A DNA stretch of 64,000 nucleotides from Isoperla grammatica (GCA_945910005.1 OX246745.1:15884006-15948005); one strand, 5' to 3'. Counted from the first letter of the stretch, positions 1-12,862 are shown. The notes: generated by a model not told the origin, from the sequence alone. Numbers and translations: made by a program.

Positions 1-32
1 GTAAATAAAAAAAAAAATAAAAAAAAATATAA

Positions 33-113
<81 letters not shown>

Positions 114-115
114 TC
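1..115. repeat. A-rich and (TTA)n simple repeat
   Basis: An A-rich stretch runs into about 25 uninterrupted TTA/ATT triplets (roughly 35-112). It is a plain microsatellite; no gene is visible. Confidence 0.95.
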
Positions 116-1003
116 CTTGAGTTAAGTCGTGATTCGTGCGTGAGTGTGCGTGATTGGAGAAAGCTGATCGCCACGTGACCCAGCATCCACTCACGCGCTC
201 ACCTTTAAGACGAAGGAGCCGATAAGAGCCCTATTGAAGACAGTGCTGCCCCCCCCCCCCCCCCCCCCACCCCCACCCTTTGAGCAGATGGTTCCCCCGT
301 CAACCCGGACAAACTACGCGACCCAACACATGTCGTGGTTATGCATTATAATTTTGTTTACCCAACTAATTTAAAAACACACTTTCGGAAAATTGCTTCT
401 ATTCTGTGAAAGAATTCATAATTAAAAATTAATCTTAGAAGGTTTACTTACAATTACGTTTTAATGTTTGAATTTCAATTACCACTCTGCATTGTTCCTT
501 ATGTCTCAATTGTAGCTTGTTAGATGAACAATTCATGAGGCGGTGAGTGTTCTATGAAAAGGTGTTGCATATTGTTCTGTGAATGTAACGATATGGCATA
601 ATGCCCGGTCGCTGTTTTCCTACGGGATTACGTTCAGGAGATACATTTCACCCCCTCCCCCCCCTTCCCCCCCGTCGCTCAATATATTATTCTCTCATCT
701 CATCGTCACGTTGCAACGGTTCACGTGGTCGCGGTCTGGGTTCGAATCTAATGCGGCAACAATTGGTATTGGTATTGTATTATATCAGCTGAGAACCTGC
801 ATAGACAATCTCATTTCAAAAGTTCGAATAAAATATGTGCCGCTTGTTGCTGTCGTTATTGTTGACTTCTTTCGAGGATCGCTCGCCCAGTTTGGCAAAT
901 AATAATTATTATTAATAAATAATATATATATATTTAATATATTATTTTTTTTTTTTTTTTTTTTTTACACGAGTAAATAGAAGTGTTCGACTCACCCAAC
1001 ACT
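116..1003. other. Non-coding stretch with a C20 tract
   Basis: No supported gene. It contains an uninterrupted run of 20 C (249-268), a second C-rich patch near 655-675, a tRNA B-box-like GGGTTCGAATCT near 738 that may be a decayed SINE, and T-rich and AT dinucleotide runs around 915-965. Short open frames at 579-902 lie in simple-sequence DNA and look random. Confidence 0.6.
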
Positions 1004-1046
1004 GCCCGACGTTTCGGAGACGTATCATTCTCCATCATCAGAGGCC
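1004..1046 (-). ncRNA. Hammerhead-ribozyme-like motif, Penelope-like type
   Basis: Read on the minus strand, the core CTGATGA (1041-1035) is followed by a stem GGAGA/TCTCC (about 1033-1016) closing an 8-nt loop, then GAAAC and GTC (1015-1008). The flanks GCCT and GGGC can form a 4-bp stem I with one G-U wobble. This is the order of a type I hammerhead: catalytic C3-A9 core, stem II, GAAA, very short palindromic ACGT helix III, GTC cleavage site. Minimal hammerheads with a palindromic two-base-pair helix III are known from Penelope-like retroelements, where they are thought to act as dimers. No reverse transcriptase is seen nearby, so this is probably the tail of a truncated element. The ribozyme call rests on the core and stem II; activity is inferred. 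Confidence 0.6.
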
Positions 1047-1732
1047 TTCCCTCTCGCGAATCTGCAATGACAGATATATATATATATATATTTTTTGTTT
1101 GTTATTATAGGATATAATTCCATTACATAATACTATTTTAAATAAATGAGGAATCACTCAGAAAAACCCACAAAGCCTGACAAGGCTTGTCTGTGGGGAA
1201 AAGTTACACACAAAAAATACTGTCAAGCGATACAATAGAGAAGGGAACAAATAATCAAAAAATTAAATATCAAAAGCAAATAGTTGCGAAATATATATAC
1301 ATTAAAAAAATATATAATTCATGAGAAATAATAATGTAGCAGTAAGGAAAAAGACAACAAAAGTTTTAAGCAAACATAATCATAAACACATTATTATAAT
1401 GACACAACTTGTTTGGCACAGTATTTATATTTTAATATATTTACTCATTGAAAACACATCGAATGTAACACCCAGAAGCCTGGTATCACAGATAACGGAT
1501 AAGTGTATAATTAGTTATCTGTGCTGTTTCTTTAGAAATAACATAATTCCAACCACCGTTCCCATCACCTAAGTGAGGTGATTCCGGCTCCGGCTTGTTT
1601 GAATTCAGACTGTTTGGAAATCTGTGCTCATGCTCCAACAAATTGGAAAGCAATGTTGGAGCGTCTGTGGCGAGATTACTATGGAAGCCTCTTTGAAAAG
1701 CAATTAAGGAATACAAAACAACTTTTGTCATT
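1047..1732. other. AT-rich non-coding DNA
   Basis: AT dinucleotides near 1075-1092, then A/T-rich unique-looking sequence. Small open frames on both strands (for example 1321-1572) have no protein-like composition or recognisable family. Nothing supported. Confidence 0.5.
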
Positions 1733-2575
1733 TTAACTATAGTAGCTATCCTTTCTAAACAGTTTAATAACCTCACTTTTTGCATAACGGCTGATGAGTA
1801 GACGCTATTTTTTGGCATGAATTTGTTAAGTCAATTTTGCATATGCAAACTAAATTGACCTGCAAATTTAAAACGTACGTAAATTCTTAAATAAATAAAA
1901 TAAAAAAAATCACATTTATAGAGTCTATACCCACTCAGTAACTAAACTGATTTGCAGTGGGGGACTTTAATTTAAAGTGACTAAACCAACCCTGTAGGCC
2001 TCGAACACCATCGACGAGTGAGCGATAACCAATCAAAGATCGATATTTCAAATTCGAAACACATGAATCAGTGATTGGACAGTGCGATCACTTGCGGACA
2101 AATGCCAGAATCAACAAGGCCGATTCAGAACAACTTGGAATTTATTGAGTGCTTCGTTGCTAGGACGGCTTATTTTAGACATCTATTTTATCACGAATTT
2201 GACAGTTTTTAAAACTTACCCCGCGACGCCTCTATAATCTAAAACATCTGTTATATCAATCAAACCCCCGGATGGACTTAACAAGTCTATATTAAAAGCG
2301 TCAGTTTTTGCATCTCTATTATACGAACAATATCGAGCGCTGTGTTTTTGTATACAATCACGAAGCCGCGAAACAAAGCCTACATTAGCGCGAACAATGC
2401 ACATCAGAGTAACTAGACCTAGTTGGTAGCCGACATGGTGGACAAGTTGTAAGAGAAGAACAAACTCGCAAAACCTCAGGCCTGTACTTTGCGTATGTTG
2501 CCTCAAAAGATCAATGGAGATTTCTTTTGACAGACGCAAAAGGGAGCCCACAGCCAACAAAGTCACATCTGACAT
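1733..2575 (-). CDS. Weak candidate two-exon gene, unknown product
   Basis: A 118-codon open frame starts at ATG 2575 (MSDVTLLAVGSLLRLSKE) and runs to a good donor, GG|gtaagt, with the exon ending at 2220. A possible acceptor (ctcatcag) lets a second exon at 1790-1733 continue in frame to a TAA, giving about 137 residues. Residues about 45-65 are hydrophobic and could be a membrane segment; the end is basic and polar. I do not recognise the family. The intron would contain the dispersed repeat at 1902-2162. The long frame and donor are seen directly; joining the exons is inference, and the frame could be chance. Confidence 0.25.
1902..2162. repeat. Dispersed repeat, copy A
   Basis: About 260 bp that reappears in inverted orientation at 45859-46116. 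Shared blocks include ATCACATTT near the A-run end, CACTCAGTA, GAGTGAGCGATAACCAATCA and TAGCAACGAAGCACTCAATA (as read on the opposite strand). Divergence is roughly 15-20% by eye. No terminal inverted repeat is obvious, so the class is uncertain. Confidence 0.75.
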
Positions 2576-2639
2576 TGCTGTACTGTGAGTTGTGACGTTT
2601 CACCCTCGGATTCAAGTTTGAAGCAGAAACATGAAATAT

Positions 2640-3377
2640 ATTTCTGGTCCGTCACTAACAAGTCTAGTATTTCAGCAACGCAAAGAACCCTTCAAATTAC
2701 GAGAACAGAGGTTTATTAATATAATGCATATGAAGCAGGAACCGCACTTATACAGTAAGAACAGTAGATTACAGAGAGACGCAGCTGTGGAGGGGGTGTG
2801 TCAGCAGTACATGCACGAGTGTATGTATATGTGTATAATATAATGTAATATAAGGATGTAAGTTTGTTTATTATATCGATTTCTGATTGAAGAAAGTAAA
2901 TATTTATAATTTGGCGGTTTTGTTCATAAAAATACTCAATTGCTTACAAAAGTGAGGGAATTCAGTCTCTCTGATATAAGTTATATTTACGAATTAAGAA
3001 AGTCCGACAAATTTGTTTTTAAATATTCTAAAGAATTTATGAAAAAATACGAACATCGATTATGACCCTCAGGGGCTACATTTTTCGAGTCCAGATGTCT
3101 CGGACAGTTATCTGCATTTTTATGGATTCCAGAAGAACAAGATAAAGAGAATTGAGCCGCATCGTACGTGAGGGAGTGGATCTAAATCAATAATAGTGAC
3201 CGGCTCGAGTCAGAGAGCTCGAGACGCACTGCCAGATGTAATAATAACAATCATTTCTTAGGAAGGAATACCTGTTATAGGGTGCACATCATGCAGCTTT
3301 ACCTGATGTGCATCTATTCAGGTGATTGACTAGGTATGTTAGGGTGTTTGGATAGTGTAGTTGGGAAATAAAGTAGG
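2640..3377. other. Non-coding, nothing recognised
   Basis: Unique-looking AT-rich DNA without a credible exon, tandem repeat or inverted repeat. Confidence 0.5.
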
Positions 3378-3520
3378 ACTCAATCCCAGCATTCGCCTTT
3401 AGGCCTGAGATATAAACCTCGGGAAAACCCTTCAGTCAAGATAGTCGGTGGCCGGAATCGAACCGGCGACCTCCCGAATGCTGTCTCGCGTCTACCGCCG
3501 AGCGACCTCTACCGGTGCCA
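3378..3520 (-). mobile_element. tRNA-derived SINE, family 1
   Basis: On the minus strand the copy begins with a tRNA-like head: an A-box-like stretch TCGCTCGGCGG, then B box GGTTCGATTCC inside a GGGAGGTCGCC context. This is followed by the family body CCGGCCACCGAC, TTGACTGAAGGGTTTTCCC and a tail reading GCTGGGATTGAG. The same layout recurs at 17195, 34154, 38252, 40668, 46117 and 47738. Confidence 0.8.
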
Positions 3521-6493
3521 GATGGAATGTAATGCCGGTGTAGCCTACGATCCATGGGCAGAGATAAATGGTAGATCGTGATTTCATACATCGACTGACT
3601 AATCTTGTACTGCCGAATGCAAGTACTGAAAATATTAGTGGTGTTGCGCTACCAGAATCTCGACCGTTCGCTGTACGGTTCCCGTGGTCATTAGGTGGTA
3701 ACGAGGCTAATCGAGACCAAGATTTGCACTGGCTCGTGAGAGTTACCAATACACACTGGGGTTAGTAGAAACCATGAAGTATTGTATCTTGTCTACACAC
3801 CTTATTTTGCCCCTAACGCACTTACTGTAGATCTTTATTAGGTACTTATATTACACTTGACAAACTAGTGTTAACATAATATTGTGCTGTATGGCGGAAA
3901 TATATTGGGGGTTCATGGGTAGTAGGCTACCCACTTTTAATGAAATTTATGAATGAAAATAGATAGTTGATCTTTGCAACCGTTTTTGCGGGTTATCATA
4001 CTTTTAGAAAAGTAAGAGTCAAAAATTATTAAGTTAACTAGCACCAATAATGTATGACACATTTACAGTTGGTTGGTTATTTGATATATTATATTTGCAA
4101 CAGGACTGAGGTCTCACTAACCTACATTGAATGTATGGTGATTGACTGATGAATGACGATGAAGATGCGAGGAGGGGAAACCCGGTACCGGCACGTAGCG
4201 AAATCCTATCGAAAGTTGCGCAGCAACAACCACATACGTTGCAAATGTATGATAATTCGCGATTAGAAAATAAATACCGAGTTTTGCTCGCGTTGAGTGG
4301 AAGTGAAACATGCAGTGAATTATGATCCTCGGCTATTTGATATAGCGTCTTACTTGCGCTTCGTAATTTCCTGGGACGTCTCAATGGGTACAATTCACGA
4401 GACAAATAATGGTGCTGACAATTTAGCTGATCAATTTAACAAAGAGTGATTTTTATTGAAATGGTGACGAGAAGTCCACATATCGAAAGGAACGTTTCGT
4501 TTTCGTGTTATATCAATCCCTTGTGGTTGGATCCAAGCAGTCACATTTCCGTCGATTCAAGTGGAAAAAAAGCTGTACGCACAACTGTTGAAGAGTCCTT
4601 TCACTTTCACTTCAATATTGTCTTCAAGATTCGTTCGTGCCACTAAATATGTCAAACTCTAAACTTGTCGAAAACTATAATTAGTAATTAAACGTCTTTG
4701 TACTTCATACAATAAGTACAATTCACTATTTTATTGTGAGTTTTACCTATGACGTTTGGATAATGTAAGTTCTACATCAAATCAAATAGCACTGCAGTTT
4801 GAATACGCAAAGAAACAAGAAAATAATGAATTAAATAGTCTCAAAATACGCCAGAACGTTAATGTCAAAGTAAATCTAACTTATTATGCCAGTTCGTTTT
4901 TCGAACACAGAACCGAGAAATGAGAACTTTTCTTATTGATAAAATTATTTATGAAACTGTTAAATTAATTAAACTCACGAGTGAAAACGGTGCAGCGTGA
5001 ATTGAACAAAGGAATGTGTTGCTTACAAATCGTTAACGAAATAATCTCCCTTTCCCTGCGGCGATCCGCACAGCTCTATGACATTTTGTTAGTCAATCGC
5101 TGTACCGTCCACGTTCCAATTTGCACATTAATTAATTACATTAATTTTTGTGTTCATTAATGGGGAACAGAGATCGACTCGATGCATGATTCAATTACAT
5201 AATATGTAAAACCGACATCCAGTATGTGTAACTGGAGGTTACGCTGACATGTCCTGTTTCACAGGCGGCAGCACTTTCTAATAATCAATTGTGACCATAC
5301 AACGATCGCTTCCTTAAAAAATCTCACAAGTTGTTCCAATATTAGCGTGGATAAAAATAACCTTAGACACATCGTTTGGCAAAAATCAACAACCGAAAAT
5401 TATGAAAAGCGAATGTGATTGGATGTTTCGTTCGATGGGCAGTGTTAACGATGCTATGGGCTGTGGTAGAAACTCTGAGAATGTCGTGGTTTCATTCTAT
5501 TCGCAGTACTCCACTCTTTAATGCAGACATGTTTTACCTTTTTATTTAACAACAGAAAATGTAAGCCTAATTACACATAATTATGACGTCAACGGTAACT
5601 ATTATAGGCCCTATTACTTGTGCAGCAATATCATATAACACTATTAACATTACAACGTTAGTTGATTACGAAATCAGTTTGTTTTAAAAGGTCCAATAAT
5701 GCGTTTTGAACATGATTATAAAAAGAACCTCCATTCTCCAAACGTCCACAGCATTGGAACGGATTTTCAGATACCAACATAATTTTGAAATGAAGCAGCT
5801 GAAGAAATCCAAAACAAAGCAAAAAAGTAGCAGTTGTTATAGGAGGAACTGCTATAAGTTATAAATACATAAACATGTTTTGACTTTTTATTGACATGAT
5901 AACAATGATGTAATTGGTAGTTTCAAAATCAAAGAGTGGGAAATGAAAAATGAATGATATCAGTTTTAACACAATATACCAGATACTTGCCTTCTTACTG
6001 CAATTTGATAAGTGATTTAACCCTTGCCTCATAATATCATACCTCTGTGAGTAACATTATGTTTGGCCTGGGAATTAATTAAAGAGATGACTTATTATCC
6101 ATTCCATACAACAACATAAAGCACTTAGGCAATGCGCGTGGTAAATCGTAAACCACATTTGAAGTTGCTTTCATAAGGAAATAAAATAAAAGTGTTGAGT
6201 ACAGTGGCACTAATTATGAAACATTATTTGCGTACAGTACACAATAATTAGGGAGTTATAAACTAAAGAGAGAAAGGATGCATAAATGACGTTTAGAAGC
6301 AGAAAGGTGAGATTTCATCTCCCAATCAAGTTTGTACCATCTTACTCTTACAGTATGTTTTGTATTAAGGCTGTATGTCCACCTAGCCACGGAACTCCCG
6401 ATTTCGATTTGTTAAAATTGCTTTTTAAAATGTGTTTAAATTGTCCCAAATGTAAATCAAAATATGTCATCCTGTAGAGAATTTAGTGCTCTT
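3521..6493. other. Long non-coding stretch
   Basis: Nearly 3 kb of AT-rich sequence. Frames such as 4034-4405 (minus) and 6286-6477 (plus) are short, with no recognisable domain and no supporting splice context. I see no tandem array, long inverted repeat or RNA gene. Confidence 0.5.
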
Positions 6494-6645
6494 TCTTAGG
6501 AATGTATCTTTATTCCAATCAATATTTCCGTTTTCAGATGTTCTTAATTACCTTTTGTAATGTGATGTTGCTGGACACCTTTCACGCCTAATTAAGAACA
6601 TCTACAAAACGGAAACATTTATTGGAATAAAAAACTATTCGTAAG
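6494..6645. repeat. Inverted-repeat element (MITE-like)
   Basis: Arms of about 57 bp (6494-6550 and 6589-6645) face each other across a 38-bp spacer. Matching segments include TTATTCCAATcAATaTTTCC with its complement and AGATGTTCTTAATTA with TAATTAAGAACATCT. It has no coding content and no clear target duplication. Confidence 0.75.
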
Positions 6646-6724
6646 AAAAAACAATACATGTTCTATAGGATGAGATATAGTTTGAATTTTTTGGGGGAAA
6701 TTGGGTGTTCTGCAAGGTCAATGT

Positions 6725-6870
6725 GTTAAGCTAATAGAGGGTGGCTAACGTCCAGGTTCGAATCCTGGCTAGGGCATTGATGTCTTGGGGCAACCCACTT
6801 GCCCCGTTATGTATCTTTGGGTTGAAATCATTCTCTGGCCGGATCTGGTTTCAATGATGAGCGGTTATTA
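6725..6870 (+). mobile_element. tRNA-derived SINE-like repeat, family 2
   Basis: Contains a B box CCAGGTTCGAATCCTGG followed by GCTAGGGCATTGATGTC and a TTGGGGCAACCCACTTGCCC hairpin-like block. This head and body differ from family 1. The block resembles SINE bodies common in aquatic animals, but only one copy lies in the window, so the call rests on the tRNA-like promoter box. Confidence 0.5.
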
Positions 6871-9800
6871 CTGAAACTGGGCCGTGATAAAACCAATGTT
6901 TAGTTGGATGAGTACGACCCGAATACAATACAAACACCTTACCCAAACCAAACCGATATCAATATTCTTCTCATTTCTGTTTGAACCGGAGGCAATGTTT
7001 TTATCTTGAACTAAATCGTAACCGTAAACTAACCGAATAGTGTCGACCTGCTGATAGCAGCAATTACGTAGCACTTCGTATAGCGGATGCGATGAAAATC
7101 TGTTGCAAATCGAATGTCTCTATTTATATCAAATTTATCTTATTATTTGCTCATTTTAATATGTTTAACAGTAACTGGTTTAAAGATATTTTTTTTAAAC
7201 AGTTTCAATTATAGTGAAAACGTAAAATTATGTTGATCCTCATGGTCTCTGAATTGCTTAAACCATGACATATCAATGACGGTCTTTTATTTGAAATCCG
7301 ACAGCAGAAGCGCCAATACATCATCGAGTCCTGCTATATTATTATTCCAATATCTTTGGGTTCCTCTACATAAAGCGGTTTCCGTTTGTTCCAGGTTTAC
7401 TGCAGATATCGTGCTCTCAGTCGAGGTCCAGCATGAGTCAGGCCCAATATGAGTCAGACTTCAACATGAGTCCAGGCCCAACATGTTCTAGAACCCCACC
7501 GCGACCTCCAGGCCCCTGGTACGTCTGTGTTCAACGTCACACCAGTCATTGCAATTACAATATGTGAGAAACCGCAATTCAAGATTTCTGAGTGTTGAAT
7601 AAATTCTGTGTCGTTGTGGTGCAATGAAGTATTGGGCTTCACTTCAAGAGTATCTCTCCGGCAAGAATATCAAAGTATCGAACCGACCTCCCGAGTCTCC
7701 GATAGAAAAACAATTCCCACTATCATCTCTATAGCCACATCAAATTCACTCTCTTACTCTTGTGGCCAAAGCATGTCTGGAAATGTGCGCTCCGGTTCCA
7801 CTGCTGATGGGAGTCTCGATTCATTCTTGTCTCCCGCGCAACTCTCCGAGCAATAGTTTGTTTTCTGTTAGGCGTTTTCTTTACTTAAATGTTTTTTGTA
7901 ACATCTGCGAGATTGTTCATTGAATTTCGATTCTAATTCCGTTCGATATCTTGCCAAAGGAATTAATTAATATTTTCAATAGCGCGGATCTATTACACCC
8001 TTTAGCCCGCGATCAATACTCTATAAACTTCCGGAAGTCCATTTTGAGTTTGGATCAGCCTACATTTCATCTAAAGCTGGTAATAAATCTTGCGCCACTA
8101 AAAGCGATGTGAATAGCCTGTCGGAGCTTTCGAAGACAAATTACATCACACCTAGCCTTTCATAGATAAAGACGCAGAGCTTTCAGCATTCCACTGTTTG
8201 TGATACCGGAACTTTACAGAGTTGGCTACGCTGGGTATATTGACGAAAATGGAAATTACCAAAAAAATAGAGAACGAAAACGTTTTTATCCGTACTAGTT
8301 TTGTTTTCCCAGCCGTTTCATTGTTATTCGCCTTCTCACGTCTGATCAACAGGCGATATTAGTTTCGTGGGCGAGTGTACTGTACATTCAACGCATCATT
8401 CCAATCTGATTGAATTGTGTTGCTAACTTGCAGTAATACAAGTTAACTGGTGTTGAGTTATTGTAATAGGGCGGGAATTTGGTTACAGAATACCTGGGGC
8501 TTTGAAGGGGACATTTACCGCTATCAAAGTCACTAGATATGGCACTTAGCACCCGTTTGTAGCGAATATTCGCAATCACCCACACTACATTACTTCGACC
8601 GCCATCGTCCCGACTCTTCACTATCCGCTTTATGATGAACAGCCGCCACTCAGGAAGTGTTTAGCTATGGATGTAACTGAATTTAAACACTTAAACATTT
8701 CCCCGTATTCCAACTTGCTATTCCAAACCGGCTTCAATTTTACCTCGTTCTTCAATAAATATTGATCCAGTGAAGTTTGAAAATTTGATTAAGTTCTTTG
8801 TTTGTTTTTCACCAGTGATGGTAAGCCGGAGCCAAAGCCAGTCAGTGTTTTCTTTCTACTCGTTGTGACCGAGGGGAGCTGAAAGTGGTAGATAGCTGGA
8901 GTAATCCAAACACAGATATGCACTCATCAATGCCAAGTTGAGGACTCAACTCTTCGGGGATCCGTTTGAAGCTCTTTATGTGGTACAGGTACAAACTCAA
9001 TAGACATACACGCAATGCTGCTTTTGATACCATAAAAAGAAAATGTTCGTACAGAATTAAAAATGACGGAATGTATGTAATTTCGAAGAGAAATACTGGC
9101 TAAAGTATCGTGCATAAAACCAACCATCGGTAGTTGTTATTCATGATGAATATAAATATATTGTAGTTTCATCTATTTTAGATACAAACATACAAAGATG
9201 CTTTGATACAAACTTGATTTCTTAATCGCAAATGCATGACACTTAACAAAATGATTTGATACTTGACAAATCCTATACTTTTCTCATCAAAAGTCTCTTG
9301 GATGCTAATAAAAACAAACAAACAAAGGCGTGTCGTGTTGTCAAGATCCATGATCAACACAGGATGGGGAGTGGCTTCCGTAAGTTTCTACAACTACTTA
9401 TTCCAAAGCACAAGTAGGTGGAGTCATAATATATGACATTAGTGTTGTGTTTGAGATGCAATATTTGCCGTCTAGCCGTTCACAAAATTATAATGAACAT
9501 ATTTTCCATATTCTTGAAATACCTGCTTGTATTGCCATTTTTTTAAAATGGAGTATACTTTTCTTTGATGTAATAAACTATAAACGAAGAACAGTTTTAC
9601 TTAGACTAAGCACAAACAAGGGTCCATGCTCACATTTGAATCGTTGACATCACAAGCACCTCTACTGCAATGAAGTGCGCCAGTGCCTCTTGCGCATTTA
9701 TGCCCCCTCAGCGCTCTGCGACTGAGACCAAGCGTTAGCAACATCATGCTAAATATAGTAAGTGCTGTGAAGTAAATGAAAGACTTACTCACAATACCAT

Positions 9801-10720
9801 TACTAAATACTTTTTGGTCGTTCATAATATACTGGCGACGCCGTAAGAAGCGAGGTGTCCCCTAAAATTCTGAGAAGAGACGGTCGCTCCACACGGTCTA
9901 TTACAACGGTATTCACTGCGAGATTGCCCGATAGCTGCATTGTTATTGTCCACTGTATTGACTGCACCAACCGTGAATGGAATGCGACCCCACCACGTCT
10001 GACAACATGCGAGCGATATTATCACTAGAATACCTGAGGCAGGAGAACGGGATGCAACTAGATTTAGGTTAGTAGTTGTCACACGCGTCACTTCACTATA
10101 ACATAATCCGTGACGACAACACCTTGCAAGTTAACGCGACGGGACTATATCTGGTCTCATCTAGTGTAGTGGCAGAGGTCGATTAGGCGTTTATTGTCTT
10201 ACTTACTTCAGGCATCGAATCCTGGCTTGCAGATAATTTTCCTGTAGTGTGTTCCACATTTCTGCATCGTCTCGGTTACCATCGTTGCCAAAGTGTTAAA
10301 AAACAGGGCACTGTTACGAAGCCGATACGAAGCCAGCAAGAAAGATGATAGGATCTCTATACTGTTCATCCTGGGGCAATTCCCGAGTGCAAAACCGTGT
10401 TGGGGCTTCGGGGCCTAGGCCTAGCTAGGTCGATATCATAGCTGGTCAAACTGAGGCGCCTTTATAAATGAGTGGAAAGTTAGACAATAGAGGGACAATG
10501 CACTTTTGGCATTATTTTCATCAGTTAGGCCTCGTACAATAGAGAAGGAAATTCACTGCTTTCTCACGAGTTCTACGAACTAAACGCGTTCGAATCAAGA
10601 ACTCGAACTTTTCAGCCATTATTCAGTCTCACACACAATTTTCGATGGTAACTAGTTTTAAAAAAGCCACCTCAAAGTACGCAGAAAAAATATACGACAC
10701 CTTCCCCCCCTACCATCATA
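6871..10720. other. Long non-coding stretch
   Basis: No supported gene. At 7425-7500 the motif (T)CCAGGCCCAACATGAGTC is imperfectly repeated three to four times. Around 10150-10240 a B-box-like GGCATCGAATCCTGGC may mark another decayed SINE. Open frames here (for example 9822-10091 minus) lack recognisable features. Confidence 0.5.
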
Positions 10721-10927
10721 CAGTAGCGAAACTTCCATAGCAGCTCCATTGAACAACTTGCTCAGGCTACACTAGCGCGGCGTAGCGGTGATTGGGTTGA
10801 TATACGTTCATTACCATTATGAACACTACCTCAAGTTGTAGTAGCACTGCTTGATCGGCTCTTCGACTACACAGGACCTACGCGTGCATGTGTTTGCAGC
10901 AAGAAACTTGCTCGAGTTTCGCTACTG
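10721..10927. mobile_element. Tc1/mariner-type MITE
   Basis: A 207-bp element with inverted termini CAGTAGCGAAACT and AGTTTCGCTACTG, flanked on both sides by TA (10719-10720 and 10928-10929). A CAGT-type terminus with a TA duplication is the signature of the Tc1/mariner superfamily. There is no transposase, so it is non-autonomous. Confidence 0.75.
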
Positions 10928-10929
10928 TA

Positions 10930-11508
10930 TGGAGTAGTCAAATGGCGGTAGGTGGCTGTAGGCCTAGTTTTTTAAGTGGGCCGCACGGTACACAAGGTTA
11001 AGAACAACACGTGGATGGAGCTACCGGGGGTTTCCATGTCTGAGAGCCTCCTGAAGACGAAGACGGACCCATGCAACTAGTTGTGTTTTATGTTTTTGAT
11101 TGTTGCTCAGAAAGCCGTGATTATGACAGGCTTTCTAGCGATAATCACAATCAGAAATAAACAACATACAACAAGAGTCTCGAGACGCCGTGAGGACCCT
11201 CTTTCCACACGGCAAGACCATCTTTCCACGCGGCCAGTGAAGGAGAAAGAAGACCTCCAATGGTTTACCCGCGGTCGCTTAGCCGGTTCCCATACGAACA
11301 CCCGGGCTAGGTCAGGAGCAGACGCGGACTGGCTAGGGATGCCGGGATGCGATCGCATTCCGGGCCCCTGGACAAATCCGGGCCCTTCGGCAGTCCGGGC
11401 CTCAGGCTGCCACCAGAAAGTTCCTATGATGTAAATACTTCTCTGTACAGATATTAATAAAAAAATCTTAACCCCACTCTATAACTATTATTTTGAAATT
11501 ATGATTGA
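10930..11508. other. CpG-richer non-coding stretch
   Basis: GC and CpG rise at about 11170-11420, with short internal duplications (CTCTTTCCACACGG and ATCTTTCCACGCGG; several GGGCCC-type words). A 117-codon frame (11081-11434) crosses it but has no domain, and an equally open frame lies antisense. Possibly a decayed repeat or a CpG patch. Confidence 0.4.
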
Positions 11509-11516
11509 ATTAATAG

Positions 11517-12311
11517 TAGGGATGTCAACGATTACGATTAAATCGATTCGATTAATCGATTATTAATCGAAAACGATTAATCGATTATTTAAATAAATAA
11601 TCGATTTTAAATTTTCGCGCTTTTTTTAATTTAGTTCTCAAGATCTGCCGCCTATTCGAGCGCGAGCGCTAGCGCTAGCATCGCTATTGCTCAGTTTCAT
11701 TTACAGTAGGTCTAGGCCTAGGCCTAAGAACAGCAACAGCATAACTTTGCTTCATAATTTGAGCCGAATTTCCAGTCATATTTTGAATAGCTGTGTCTAG
11801 TCGCCTACCCTAGACCAAGCATTCGACGCCTACGATCTATAAAAATAAGAGTTGTTATGTTTGTTCACAAATAACAAGAGAAGTAAGGTTAGAAAAGTCG
11901 CTACGATTTTTAGTTCACATCACGTAAATTTTAATTACGCTGCACATGAAAATAATAATATTACGACGCATATTCAGCATACTTAATTACTTATTGGTTC
12001 AAAAAAAACGGGAAGTGAATATCTATAGCCCTTCAGGCCTAGCTAGGACAGAAAGTATCGTCGAAATCTTGGACAGAACATAACAAAAATACTCCGTGAC
12101 GTAAAATATATCGATAGTCGAAAAGAAGTCGAATTGCGAACTTGTGGCTTGCGCGGGCAATTCAAACTAACCGAAACCAGACCGAAGTTTGGAAGAAACT
12201 TGCTACTATACCGACATTTAACAAAACGATTAAAATCGATTAATAATCGATTATGGAGGTGAAAGTGAATTCGATAATCGATTATAATAATTTAATCGTT
12301 TGACATCCCTA
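11517..12311. mobile_element. hAT-type non-autonomous element, 795 bp
   Basis: Termini TAGGGATGTCAACGATTA and its complement near TAATCGTTTGACATCCCTA bound the element. The exact 8-bp duplication ATTAATAG flanks it at 11509-11516 and 12312-12319. The subterminal DNA is packed with ATCGATTA/TAATCGAT words on both sides. An 8-bp duplication with TAGGG/CAGGG ends is diagnostic of hAT. No transposase frame remains. Confidence 0.9.
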
Positions 12312-12319
12312 ATTAATAG

Positions 12320-12862
12320 TAATATTTATTGTAATATTCAGAATATAGGTCGAAATAACTCAAAACGAAGGCCCGTGACCCCCATTTTCTATTTTAGTTA
12401 AATGAAAAGCACAATTACAGTAGTGTGTGTTGTAAATTTAGCCAAATATCATTATATATTCATTGGTCAGCCCCGCCGTGACGTCACGACGTGTTGCCGT
12501 GGTTGTTTTGCAATGTTATTTGTGTGTTTAGTCACGAATATCTCTAGAACGAGTTCAATAACATCGTCTTATTAATGCCTGTTTTAATCATTGTTTAATT
12601 ATCTACAATGTGATACAGAATTAAAACATGTTTAATTTCATGTTAATCTACTGCACCGTATTTAAAGTCAACGCGTGTAGGTTTTACAATCGTACAATAG
12701 GGAGCTTGCAATAACGTCATTTCCGGTATCGCACGGTAGCCATACTGAGGTACTCTGTAAACATTTGTTTACGTTCTTCCGACACTGCATTGTTGCAATA
12801 TTGCAGATGTCCTTTGACTGACACATCAACTGTTTTCAAACAAAGAATAGCGTAGAACAGAG
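12320..12862. other. Non-coding, nothing recognised
   Basis: Contains two CRE-like words (TGACGTCA near 12478, ATAACGTCATT near 12713), which may be coincidental. No gene model. Confidence 0.4.

Noticed and set aside
37..112. Possible CRISPR-like or regulatory array
   Set aside because: Pure triplet microsatellite with no spacers.
1735..1800. Second hammerhead from CTGATGAGTAGACGC near 1791
   Set aside because: No GAAA and no second stem strand follow the core word on either strand.
2590..2605. GAAACGTC on the minus strand as another ribozyme
   Set aside because: No CTGATGA-like core or stem II upstream.
11081..11434. 117-codon frame over a CpG-rich patch
   Set aside because: Low complexity, an antisense frame is equally open, and no recognisable protein.
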